A stretch of DNA of 64,000 nt from Calamus simplicifolius (Eukaryota > Streptophyta > Magnoliopsida > Arecales > Arecaceae). The notes below the pieces were generated by a model. It had not been told where the DNA came from. It ran no database searches and worked only from the letters and a program-made list of their open reading frames with translations. The stretch spans positions 62,950 to 126,949 of the forward strand of contig UESW01004258.1 in assembly GCA_900491605.1 (NCBI GenBank), written 5' to 3'. How positions within the stretch are numbered: the first letter of the stretch is position 1; each line of letters begins with the position of its first letter. A program made the translations under genes and the position numbers. Shown here piece after piece: positions 1-10,421 of this stretch.

Positions 1-146
1 TGCCGAATTCAATTAGGGTGTCGCCGGGTTCCCTCTATGTGCACATTTATGAGACGGGTGTCGTCGCCCTAAAGCTAGGGTGTTCGTGGGATTTCGTCTG
101 GGTGTCGCGAAGGACTAACGGCCGACTTCGAACTAGGGTGTCGCGG

Positions 147-621
147 GGATTCCTTACAATGCGGACTCTCAGAGCGGGGGGGGGAAGAAAGAGATTTATT
201 CTTGCAGAGAAGGAATCCAGTTGAGCACGAACATACGCTCTCGTCTGAAAGTCCGGTCGACAGGAGTCTTCTGGAGTCTTCAAATATAAAGTTTATCCAA
301 TGAGTTTTTCCCTGCCAACACCTCACGTCGACGTTCGCTTCTCTCTGAATTCGACCAAGTCTGCAAGATGAGCCTAAGCTGAGGTTTTGGCAAGGAAAAT
401 CTTACAGACCTGGCCGAATTCAGAGAGAGAAGCGAACGTCTACGTGAGGTTTTGGCAAGGAAAATCTCATTGGATAAACATTTATATTTTAAGCCTCCAG
501 TACACTCCAGTAGCCAGTTTTTTCAAAGCGAGGGCGTAGTTTCGTGCTCAACTGATTCCTTAGCATCCGGACTCTCAGAGCGAGGGAGGGGAAGAAGACT
601 TCATCTTGCAGAGATGAAATC
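147..621. repeat. Foldback repeat with large inverted arms
   Basis: Positions 219-363 and 405-553 are inverted copies of each other around a ~40-bp loop. Examples are the blocks around the EcoRI-like GAATTC at 347 and 416, and the shared TCATTGGATAAAC block. The outer flanks, 147-218 and 553-621, are instead direct repeats of each other (both contain CGGACTCTCAGAGCG). The left outer block is bounded by GGATTCCTT (147-155) and its inverse AAGGAATCC (210-218). The loop also holds a partial direct copy (GAGGTTTTGGCAAGGAAAAT) of the right arm. It looks like a foldback transposon or rearranged repeat. I see no coding potential. Confidence 0.7.
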
Positions 622-1088
622 CAGCTTTAAATTGGAGCTAGGATGGAGCGATAGGGCCGCATTAAAAGAGTTGGATACAAAACAGTTATGACTCGTTCTA
701 AGGTAGTTACCCGCGCATTAAACGCATTAACTAACTCTAACCAGAAAAAAACTGTTGATGTAATAAAGAAGAGGGAAGAAAAGAGTGTTTACTTTGTGCT
801 GCGGCTGACATTTCCTCCAGAAGGTTTTTTACACAGACTACTGACTCCTGTATCCAGGTATCGGCTAGCCTCGAAGCTGAAGTATTTTCTTTCTACCCGG
901 GAAGAGAAACAGAGTTCTTCTTCTTGCACTGATGCCATAAAACGTAAAATGGCGCCATGAAGGAGCGAAAGGGCATTTTCGTCCGCACGAAAAATTCAAA
1001 AAAAAGCGAACAGCAATAAATGTCCGTCACGTTCAGAACGTTACGTCAAACCCCTGGCATGCCGCCTGTTATGTCATCCACGTCGGAT

Positions 1089-1102
1089 CCACGTGGACCA
1101 AT
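1089..1102 (+). promoter_or_regulatory. G-box and CCAAT motif upstream of PTPA
   Basis: A palindromic CCACGTGG (1089-1096) is followed directly by CCAAT (1098-1102), about 210 bp upstream of the PTPA ATG. Further ACGT cores lie nearby (around 1079 and 1121). G-box motifs are known binding sites for plant bZIP and bHLH factors. Regulation of PTPA through them is an inference from position only. I did not find a convincing TATA box in the GC-rich 1150-1300 leader. Confidence 0.45.
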
Positions 1103-1307
1103 AGGAAGACGCGGTGCAGCCCACGTCATCGTTGCTGCACCGGAGCCGGTGTACAAAGTGTTTTCCTTCAGCACACTTTTTATGCCCACCGGATCCATTG
1201 TACACCCCTCGCTTCAAACTCGCACCGTTTCTTTCCTGTTTCTCCCTCTCATCCGTCTCTCGTCACCATTTCTCCCCATCCGAACCCTCCACCGCTTCCC
1301 ATAAAAA

Positions 1308-2511
1308 ATGGCCGACGACGAACACTCCTCCCCCACCTCCGCCGCCTCCGCTGACGCCTCGTGCGCCGCCGTCTGCTCCAGTTCCGACGCGAGCCCGCTG
1401 CCGCCGTCGGTCTGCTGCGCCTGCGGCAGCCCGACCGCCTCCGTCGCCTCTCCGCCGCCGTGGACCGACAAACCGCCGGCATATCGCCCGATCCGCGCGC
1501 CAGCGATCAATGCTCCCTCCCAGACTAACGCCATCATCCTCGCCCCCGTTCCCCAGCCCCTCCCCGTTCCCCCTGCCTCCCCTCCGTACCACTTCGAAAC
1601 CCCCACCAAACGCATCTCTTCCCCCGACGACCTCCGTCGCTTCCACTCCTCCGCCGCCGGGCGCCACTTCCTTGGCTTCGTCGCCGCTCTCTGCCACTCC
1701 GTCCGCGGCCGCAAGCTCTCCGATCCCGTCCCACCCCTCCCCCAAACCCTTACCTCCCTCCTCTCCCTCCTCCAAACCCTAACCTCATGGATCGACGAGA
1801 TCCCCCGCTCCCCCACCCCGCCCGCTACGGCAACCCCGCCTACAGGTCCTGGCACGCCCGCCTCTCCGCCGAGGCCCCGCCCTCCTCCTTCCCATTCTAC
1901 CCTCCGAAGAGCTCCTTCCCGCTGTTGATGAGCTCCTACCCTACCTCCTCGACTCCTTCGGCAACGCCTCCCGCATCGACTACGGCACCGGCCACGAGAC
2001 CAACTTCGCCGCCTTCCTCTACTGCCTCGCTCGCCTCGGTCTCATCAGGGAGGAGGACTATCCGGGCCTCGTTACCCGGGTCTTCGTCGCCTATCTTGAA
2101 CTCATGCGCCGGCTTCAGAACACATACTGTCTCGAGCCCGCTGGGTCTCACGGTGTCTGGGGCCTCGACGACTACCACTTTCTCCCCTTCATCTTTGGCT
2201 CTGCTCAGCTTATTGATCACAAGTATATGAAACCCAAGTCAATTCACAATCAGGACATTCTTGATAACTTCTCCCATGAGTATATGTATTTGGCCTGCGT
2301 GGCCTTTGTGAAGAAGGTCAAGAAGGGGGTGTTTGCCGAGCACTCCCCGATGCTTGATGACATCAGTGCGGTCCCGACATGGAGCAAGGTGAACAGCGGA
2401 ATGCTGAAGATGTACAAGGCTGAGGTTCTTGAGAAGGTGCCCATCATGCAGCATTTTCTCTTTGGATCGCTCATCAAATGGTACGATTTCCATCTTCACT
2501 GTGGCATTTGA
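1308..2511 (+). CDS. PTPA: Serine/threonine phosphatase 2A activator (PTPA family), with two frameshifts
   Basis: PTPA is a peptidyl-prolyl isomerase-like activator that helps assemble active PP2A. The start is the ATG at 1308, in frame with an alanine/proline-rich N-terminus of about 75 residues. Recognisable PTPA blocks follow: SPDDLRRF, RGRKLSDP, SWIDEIP, RYGNPAYRSWHARL, RIDYGTGHETNFAAFLYC, GSHGVWGLDDYHFLPFI, AVPTWSKVNSGMLKMYKAE and QHFLFGSLIKW. These are spread over three frames. The first shift is in the C-run at 1802-1806 and the second at about 1901-1905. Each is repaired by one extra base, giving about 400 aa, the usual plant length. The protein may end at the TGA at 2509-2511, or splice at the GTACG just after LIKW to a tiny last exon, since family members end near this point. 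The shifts are probably sequence errors, so I treat the gene as functional. Confidence 0.88.
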
Positions 2512-4200
2512 TTAAGTGGAAACTTCATGTTCTTTCACAGGTGCAAGTGCTTTGATCTTATAAAATTAAGTTTTTCTATGTGATTATGATATAATGCAGA
2601 CTTGTGATTATGATATAATGCAGACTTGGGCTTATCGTTTTTTTTTTATGGCTTATTTTTCCCCTATATTCAGTATATGAGCTCAGAATGAAGTTACGAT
2701 TTCATTAATAAGTCAATATTTGTTTGGATGATTTTGCACAATATGTCAGCAGTAGTGAGTGTTTGAGCTTGCAAAAAAATGCAAACTTATTAAATAAGAT
2801 GTGGGCTAGATAATCCTTGTTGTGGCTTGTAAAAAATAGAAAATAATATAATACCAAGAGCAGAAGGAGATGTAGAAGAAATAAAGTACTCCTTACTTAA
2901 TTGTGTCGAATCAATATCGGACCATAGATGGATCATTGATGTACTAAATGCTAGATCCTTTTTTTTTTGGGGAAATGATTAGTTAAGTTTGGTAATATAA
3001 ATAATCTGCCATGATAACATAATTATCATCAAACATCATTGATCTGTTGTGGCTGCATAGAAATATATAAAGAAAGCATGAGGGTGGCTTTCATAAAAGG
3101 TAGCTATAATGTTTTATTTAGAAAAGAATTGAGAAATACAAAAGATTATAACCGTACAGGTGCTGAAGAAAACAGGAAAGCAATAATAAAATCTAGATTG
3201 AGATGCTTTGATTTAGTGAATCTTGAAATAATGATGTTGATAATGCAAAATCACAAGTTGGCAAAAAGGTTGAGTATAGTTTGGCAAGCAAAATTAATGT
3301 TCATCATAAGGTTGACTTTCAAAGTCTTGCATCTATGTTAGAAGGAGGTAGAAAGACATTACAATTAGATTTTTTTTTTTTTTGCCATTTTTGTTGATGA
3401 AAGATGTTTGATTCATAAAAGCCACTCATATAGAAAATGGTAGCCGAGTATTGTACCAAGGGTCTTAAAAAATGAAACAAGTTAAAAAAAAGGAATGAGA
3501 AGTTGATTTTGATGTAAAAGAAATGCTGTTATAAAGTTGTATAGATATACAAGCAAAGGAGATTAAATTTTTCAAAGTACGGCCACTCATGTTTGGGGTA
3601 AGATGAGTTAACAAATGGTAGTGCAAGTTTCTTGGTGTTTGCTTGGTGTGTGAGGAAACCCACTCAAACATTTTTAACAAAGTACGAAGATTGGGGGAAC
3701 ATGTGACATGATTAGAAGCAAGCAATTTTCAAATTTGAAAAAAGAATGTTATGGAGAAGATGAATTCTTTGCTAAGAGGAAGGCTGCCCCTATTGAGGAT
3801 GCCTTGATAGTTTGTGATATTAAACTCTTAATGAAGTTATACTTGTGGCATCAACTAGGCTGAGTTGTGCCAAGACTCAGTTTTTGGTCTCAACCTAGCG
3901 GGTTTTTTTTTTTTTTTTTTTTTTTTTGGGGGGGGGGGGGGGGGGGTTGAGAAGGGAGAGGAGGTATAAAGAGGGTCATAGATGATGGTGGTGAGGGTGA
4001 CAGTGGCCCAGGGGTTTGTATCAATTTAGGTGTGGCGTGATGGAGGTGTTTACAGGTAAGGAGGTTAGAAGGAGAATAGATGCAAATGAAAGGGGGCTGG
4101 GAAGCAGATAAGATGGAGATGGGTGATGGATGGGTGGTGGTTTTTTTTTTTTTTTTTGTGGGGGCGGGGGGAGGGGGTGGGAGAGGGGGATGTACCAATT
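2512..4200. other. AT-rich non-coding stretch downstream of PTPA
   Basis: No gene is visible. It may include the PTPA 3' UTR or a final intron. A 24-bp tandem duplication containing ATTATGATATAATGCAGACT occurs at about 2580-2626. A homopolymer block of 25 T followed by 19 G lies at 3903-3946, with a second T-run/G-rich stretch at about 4140-4190. Short frames here lack codon structure. Confidence 0.6.
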
Positions 4201-4202
4201 TT

Positions 4203-4518
4203 TTAGTGCTGACTTATTTTCACGTCCTTGTAGTATTTTTAAGATAGAATTTTTTTTTTTGGATATTTACTAGTCTCCATGTTTTGCCATAGATGTTTTA
4301 AATGGCAAAGAAGAAAAACAAGAAAAATCTATTAAGTCCTCTCCACAATTGGCTGACCCTGGGTTTTAGAAGATAGTGAATGCAAGGATGCCTTGTAGGA
4401 TAGAGTGTCTGTTCTCTCTTGCCTAGGAGGGTGCAAAGTTGCCCATATCTCTCTCTCTTTCAATCATTGGCCAGCTCAATTAGGGCCCTATGACTTTAAA
4501 CAAAGATAATGTGGTGAT
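4203..4518 (+). repeat. Direct repeat, copy A
   Basis: About 315 bp, from TAGTGCTGACTT to GTGGTGATAT, is repeated with small differences at 5350-5685, roughly 1.15 kb away. Shared blocks include TACTAGTCTCCATGTTTTGC and CAATTGGCTGACCCTGGG. The interval between the copies holds a SINE-like segment and no gene. It is either a segmental duplication or the remains of terminal repeats. I see no TG/CA LTR ends, primer site or coding domain. Confidence 0.7.
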
Positions 4519-4614
4519 ATATTATTGGGTGGGTGGGGAGGGAAGAGGCAACTTCTTCTCTTTCTCAAAACTACAAAGTGAGTGTGCAGAATTATTGGAA
4601 ATTATTATACTTAA

Positions 4615-4840
4615 CTCCACTCAACTCATCTAAGCCTTTTCCCAACTACATGGGATCGGCTACATGAATCTGCTTCCTCCACTCTGCTCTATTCAGGACT
4701 AAGTCGACATGTTCTATTCCTTTGCATAGTTTGATTTAATATATTCTTATTTAAAGGGATATGATGGAGTTTTACGGTGGCTGTCAGCTACCTAACACAA
4801 CCCTCCTCCTTTACCTAGGCTTGGGACGGGCCTTGATGGA
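4615..4840 (-). mobile_element. Au-SINE-like retroposon fragment, reverse orientation
   Basis: The plus strand reads CTAAGCCTTTTCCCAACTAC then GGGATCGGCTACATGAATC. This is the reverse complement of the conserved 3' part of Au-type plant SINEs (ATGTAGCCGACCCC..GGCTTTG, from memory). The same ~95-bp block occurs in the opposite orientation at 29944-30035, so it is a dispersed repeat. A pyrimidine-rich segment at 4780-4838 may be its other end. The family name is from memory. Confidence 0.55.
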
Positions 4841-5068
4841 GTTTATTGGAAATTATTATGTAAACATATTTTTAAATTGAAGTTGTATGGTGTGAAGGTG
4901 AGTTGGGGTATATTTAGTAAGAGATGGCTGTTAGGTAATCTGGGTGGGTCAGGCCTAGAATGCATGTGTATAATTAAAGCCCATCATTTGAGTGTATGGT
5001 GATTGGTGAACCATAACTTGGGTGTAATCAATGCAAGTTAAGGGTTAACTTCAGCAATAGGAGGGCAT

Positions 5069-5166
5069 GTTGACTAGGTTGTGGAAATTGCAAGTAGTGA
5101 TTTCCTTAAAAATTGGTGTTGACTAGGTTGTGGAAATTGCAAATAGTGGTTTCCTTAAAAAATTGG
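5069..5166 (+). repeat. Two-copy 49-bp tandem duplication
   Basis: GTTGACTAGGTTGTGGAAAT begins at 5069 and again at 5118. Both copies are followed by near-identical sequence ending in TTCCTTAAAAA. It sits between the two ~0.3-kb direct repeats and is non-coding. Confidence 0.8.
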
Positions 5167-5349
5167 TATACATAGTAAATGTGCAGAATGTATTGTAGAT
5201 GCAAAGTAGAGGTATAATATTTATATATCAACTTTGAGAAGACACAGCAGTGCAATGCCTGAAAACTTAGATTTTTTAGGATTTTATGGTGTTGGCATTT
5301 TGGACATATGGATTTAGCCCAGCATAGCTCGTGGCTGATTTGAATCAGT

Positions 5350-5685
5350 CTAGTGCTGACTTGTTTTCAGATCCGATGTAGTATTTTTGAGATAGAAAAT
5401 TTCTTATTTTTGAATATTTACTAGTCTCCATGTTTTGCCATAGATGTTTTAAACAGCAAAGAAGAAAAACAAGAAAAATCTATTAAGTCCTCTCCACAAT
5501 TGGCTGACCCTGGGTTTTAGAAGATAGAGAGGGGAGTAGAGTTGAATGCAAGGATGCATTGTAGGACAGAGTGCCTTTTTGTCTTTTGCCTAGGAGGGTG
5601 GAAAGTTTGCCCATTTCTCTCTCTTTCAATCATTGGCCAGCTCAACTAGGGCCCTACAACTTCAAACAAAGTTAATGTGGTGATA
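5350..5685 (+). repeat. Direct repeat, copy B
   Basis: This is the second copy of the segment at 4203-4518. It differs by substitutions and a short insertion near 5530 (GAGGGGAGTAGAGTTG). The copies stop matching just after GGTGATAT. Confidence 0.7.
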
Positions 5686-5689
5686 TAAC

Positions 5690-8236
5690 TTAAATCACCG
5701 CATTTTACTTTAATCTAATCTTAGTTCTAATGAATAAAATCAAAGCCAAAACGCTATAACTAAAATATAATTTAGTGAGTAAAATTCATTTTGAGAATAT
5801 CTAGTCTTTAGTTTAATCATGACAATTAAATGACTTTTATGCAAGGTTGTAAAGTGAGAGCAGATTCTTAAAGTCAATTTAGTTTCTCTGGAGGAAGGGA
5901 TGTATTACATGTTTTCAGTGGCTTATGATTGTTGTGATCTAAGATCTAGCTTTTCATTAGTGTTTCTTTTTCATTTCTTTTCCATTAGGTGGTTGTCTTG
6001 ACTCTTGAGGGTTATTAGTGCACAAGATTTTGGGAGTTGATACTTATCGCTGGTTTTAGATCCTCAACCTTGGTGCAAGTGAATAAAAAGGACAAAGGGG
6101 ATGGGAGAAAAAAGAGGCAACATTTTTCAATTTTTTCATATCACTACATATAGGTCATTTCGAGTTCAACCCAATTAAACCAAAATTTAAATTTTGAATA
6201 TGTTTTTAATTTAACTAATCCTATACTTAAATGAATGATAAAAAAAGTGTAATGACAATGATGCCCCTAATCTTGTCATGACAACTTCAAGCCAAGATTT
6301 GGCCCTTGTTGAAATTTAACCATGGATAAGTGACTACAGATTCAAGTTAGGTAAATTTTTGGTTGCATGCTCATTAGATAATTAATCAATGCTTATAACA
6401 ATATTTTGATGTTCAAGCCTTTGTTGGCCATATTATGGACCTGTCTTTAATGAGGTTTCAGTTCTTCTGCTCTTAGGATCATAAAAATATTCTGAAATAT
6501 TTTTTTAAATGTGATCAAATTGAGCATTTTTACGATGTTGTGCATACTTATAAAACTGATGCCACTTGTTCTATTTTCTTTGCCATGTCTTGTTGGACAT
6601 GTATTACCACATCAAAGAAATGATATGGATGATCACATTGCAATTTTGTATGATCTGACATCAAATCTGGACTCTATATTTGAATTTTGCTTATAGAAAT
6701 TGTGGAGCAATGGGTCCATGGCAGGATTGAACAAATACTCGTACAATACAGATGATGACATTTCAATTTTGTCTGGTATCAGATCTGGATTTTATGTTTG
6801 AATTTTGAATAATGAAACTGTGGTGCAATGGGTCTGTAATGGATTGAACAGATCCTTACTTAAAGATAAATTGTTGAGCCTTGGTAAGGGAAAGATTACC
6901 AAAGGACAAAGGGTATGGGATAGAAGCAAAAATTTATTAACTCTATGAAAGATTTGCAGGAATCTTGTTGATTGTGATACTCCTTTATGTATAGCCACAA
7001 TGGCTTGTTATCTTAAGAAACCCAAACTTGAAGTTAGACCATTGATTTTTACTGAACTAATCCTAGCCAAAACTAATCACATGACATAGAAGGTAGAGAA
7101 TATGACGTTTACGCCACTCCCCTCCCCACACCATTAGGATGATATAATTTGTTCAAAATGAGTTTCTTCATTGCAGCTAACACATTCAGATGATGCATCT
7201 TATGTATCTTCTCAGAATCATGTGTAATGTAGTGGAAATGGAATCCTTAATTTCAGGTCATGGCTCTATACTATTTTGGTTAAACCTAGAAATAGGAAAT
7301 ATCCAAAATTAAACTTTAAATGACTGTAGAATTCCACACAATGCCAGTATTTCTAAATATTCATATCATCATGTGCAAGAATTTTGATAGTCTAGTCCAT
7401 GAGTTGAAAACTTGGATATCCTTTATTGCCAAAGCCATTTGGGATTGTCGCCATCGCATCTTTGTAGACTGTGGAGAGTATTATTCTTTAAATCTCATGT
7501 TCTCTTGCATTCCAAGTCCTGCAAGAATGGTCAAATTTTTGAATGTTAGATGAAGAATTAAAAACTTGAAAGTTCTCCAACATATGTCTTGAAATTGCTT
7601 TCAAAAGAAAGAATATTAACCAACCAGGTTTCTTAAACATGTGCAATTTATAAGCATGATCAATTTCAAACAGTTGCAGGAAATAATATGTTTGTTTTTT
7701 TTTTCAATCAAGATTAAATGGTTAATTTCAAATAATGAATAGTCGAAAAGCCAATCCCTGCCATTGAGTGTAAAGATGGAAAGAATAGAAGCAAATGAGG
7801 TATTCTAAAAGGAATGTTAGATCCACACATGCATGCAAGTAGAAAAAGATAACATGCAAGGTAGGTATATTGCATAGCCTCTAAATTCAATAGTGTCTGA
7901 ACCAAAAGATTTATCTCTGATTTTTTATGATTTTCTCTCCATCACTTGGTCTTGCTTGCCCTTATATCTCCCTATGCTAGTGCTGCCATCTGCATGACAA
8001 TGCCCTATGCTAATGGTTGGCATTGAAAACCATAGAAGAATAGATGAGGGAGGAGACTAGAGGAAGAAGGTGGCAATGATGGTGGTCCTCTTTTTTCTTG
8101 GATAGTTGCATAACTTAGGGTGAATAAGGGGAAATAGAGATTTCATGTCTTGTCCTCATTAGAGATATATGGTGTTCCTTTTTAGCCCCCAAGGAAAAAG
8201 GGTTTTTATTTGCAAGGCAGTATTGGCATCTCTCCT
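5690..8236. other. AT-rich intergenic stretch, no gene recognised
   Basis: Six-frame reading gives only short frames without recognisable domains or consistent codon use. Two related passages at about 6640-6680 and 6750-6800 (both with TTTGAATTTTG and GGACTCTATATTT-like text) suggest an old local duplication. I see no promoter, RNA gene or intact transposon. Confidence 0.55.
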
Positions 8237-8239
8237 TTA

Positions 8240-8726
8240 GGCTTTGTTTGGATCTTTGAAGGGGAAGGAAGGGGAGAGTAAAAAGAAGGAAAGGGATGGA
8301 AGGGAAAGGAAGGGGAAGGAAGAGTTGCTCTTCTTCTCTTGTTTGGAAAGAATGAAAGGGAAAGGAAGGGTAATATCAATTATCTTGTTTGGATAGAGAG
8401 GGAGAAAAGAAGGGAAAGAGTTATGTGATAATTATATCCCTTCAGAATAAGAAAAAAAACCGTGGGAGTGAAAGAATGAAGAATAGAAAATAAAGGATAT
8501 TATGGTCTTTCAAGAAAGTATGACTTAAACTTTTCTCCTTCCCCCGCTTACCCTCTGATTTGGGGGGTTAACAGATTTACCTTCGTTGAGAGTAAAAGGA
8601 GGGGAAGCGGTTACTCCCATTCCCTTCCCTCTCTTTCTTTCATCCTCCTCCCAAACAAGGTAACTTATGACCTTTGACCTCCTTTTCCTTCCCCTCTCCT
8701 CCATTCCCTCCCATCCAAACAGACCC
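8240..8726. mobile_element. Tourist-like MITE (PIF/Harbinger type)
   Basis: A 487-bp segment is flanked by the 3-bp duplication TTA (8237-8239 and 8727-8729). Its ends are inverted: GGCTTTGTTTGGAT on the left and the reverse complement GGGTCTGTTTGGAT on the right. The sub-terminal regions are also complementary, purine-rich GGAAGGGGA-type on the left and pyrimidine-rich on the right. This end motif and TTA target duplication are characteristic of Tourist MITEs. It has no coding capacity. Confidence 0.8.
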
Positions 8727-8876
8727 TTACTAAACTACCCTAGAGTTTACTTTGGGCTAAAGGTACTGGGCTAGTGAAGGAGAATATAGCTAGTGTGTTA
8801 GGAGATGGGAATAAGCATGGTGAAGAGAGGAGAGATAGAAAGAAGGAAAATGTCTAAGATGGTGACTTTTCAGCAT

Positions 8877-9500
8877 GGTATGCGATATCAGTCCATACCG
8901 GTTCAATCATATTGTACCATATCATTAATGAACTTATACATGGTGCGGAGGGTGTACCAAGTATTGGTATACCAAATTGACCCCATACCAGATGTACCAA
9001 TATTGTAACGCAATAATAGTGATGCGAGCTTTGGTACTGGCAGCGCGAACATTGCCATCCACTGATTGATATCTTCAATCAATTAAGAAGCCTTGCAGCA
9101 CACACATTGCATTCATGGGTCTTTTTCACCTACATATGCTTGTAGGTTTAGTAGGTTTCCTATATGAAAATATTGATGTTATTATATTCAAGAATTTTAA
9201 GGGGCATGCCATAGCAAACTAATGGTGTACTAGTTACCTTGTACCGAACACAGGTGAATTGGAAGTCCCCAACACATGAACCGCTTTGTACCAAGCCAAA
9301 TGAGGTGATTTGGCACGATTTAGTATGGTACGAGGTCAATTTGAGGTTGGTATAGCATGATCTTGGGTTATATAAGGCGGTTCAAAGTGGGTACTAGCCT
9401 TGTACCATTTAGAAATGGTAAATCATATTAGCTCTGTACCGGCATGGTTTGGTACGACATGTACTGGATGGTTTGGTGCTGATCAGCGTTCCTTGGTTGT
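8877..9500. repeat. Degenerate GGTAC/GTACC-rich repeat
   Basis: The stretch is full of short palindromic variants of TACCGGT, GGTACG and GTACCA, for example CATACCGGTTCAATC, GTACCAAGTATTGGTATACC and TTTGGTACGACATG. Similar text recurs at 43530-43700, 44650-44830 and 63375-63440. This fits a decayed MITE family, though I could not define exact ends. Confidence 0.45.
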
Positions 9501-9829
9501 AACCCTAATTTTTGTCATCTCTTAAAATACTTCCTAGCCTAACGTTGAGCCATGGACTAGATAATTGGAGGCGGAGCAGCAGCACCATGAGTAGACCTTG
9601 AGGTATTGGAACTCACATTTGATGACAAAGCCCTAGTGTAGTCCATGGTTTGGATGACATTAAGTAGGTATAATAGCCTCATTAGAGCAATGTGGAAGAT
9701 GATGGTAGATGTAGCTGCACATGAGTGATAGAGGGATATTCTCATACAAAAATGGCTTCTAGAAACTCTTAGTGACTACGATCATTTTTGGAAAATGGAA
9801 GTTTTGTGAATCTTAACTTGGATGCTGGC

Positions 9830-10413
9830 TAGGGTGGAAAGTGGGCTTGGGCTGGCCTATGGCCTATTGGATTGGCTCAATTTCAGGTCAGGTCTTGAGC
9901 TAAGCTTAAGCTAATTCAGGTTATGTTTGAGTTTAGAGTCCAAAAAAATTTTGAAATGGGCTTGAGTCGTTATTTGGTTTGGTCTAGATCTAGTTTGAAG
10001 CTCAAGCCCAAAGAAGCCTGAAGCATTGGCCTAAATGAGGCCTGAACCTGGTTGAATCCAATCTGAAAACGTTAAAATGTAGTATGCCTTTTAAATATTC
10101 TATTGAATTTCTTTTCAATTGTATAAAAATAGCTCTTTCTTTATTTATTAGAATAATTATTTTAAATAATGTTTTTTTTAGCATAAGCACTTAAAAACTG
10201 AAAATTAACTTTGTCCTCTATTTTTGGCTCAAATAAGTTTTATTGGTCAACTCGATTAGGTTTTGGGCTAGGTTTAAGCCTCGGCTTGGGTCAGGCTCAA
10301 ACTTGGATTCTGAAAAGATTTTTGAGCTTGAATCTAGTCTGAAGCCTAAAAAATTTTGAAATTGGCTTGGGCTAGGGCATGGCCTAACCCAGCTTGGCCT
10401 ACTTTTAGTCCTA
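9830..10413. mobile_element. Non-autonomous hAT-like element
   Basis: A 584-bp element starts with TAGGGTGGAAAGTGGGC. It ends in an imperfect inverse of that, which reads TAGGACTAAAAGTAGGCC on the other strand. Flanks are ATGCTGGC (9822-9829) and ATGATGGC (10414-10421), an 8-bp duplication with one mismatch, as expected for hAT insertions. The interior is made of degenerate GGGCTTGGGCT-type repeats with no transposase frame. Confidence 0.72.
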
Positions 10414-10421
10414 ATGATGGC

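Noticed and set aside
1114..1855. Long frames overlapping the PTPA exon (plus 222 aa, minus 213 aa and others)
   Set aside because: Shadows of a very GC-rich coding exon. They are proline- or arginine-rich and lack domains, while the true frame shows PTPA blocks.
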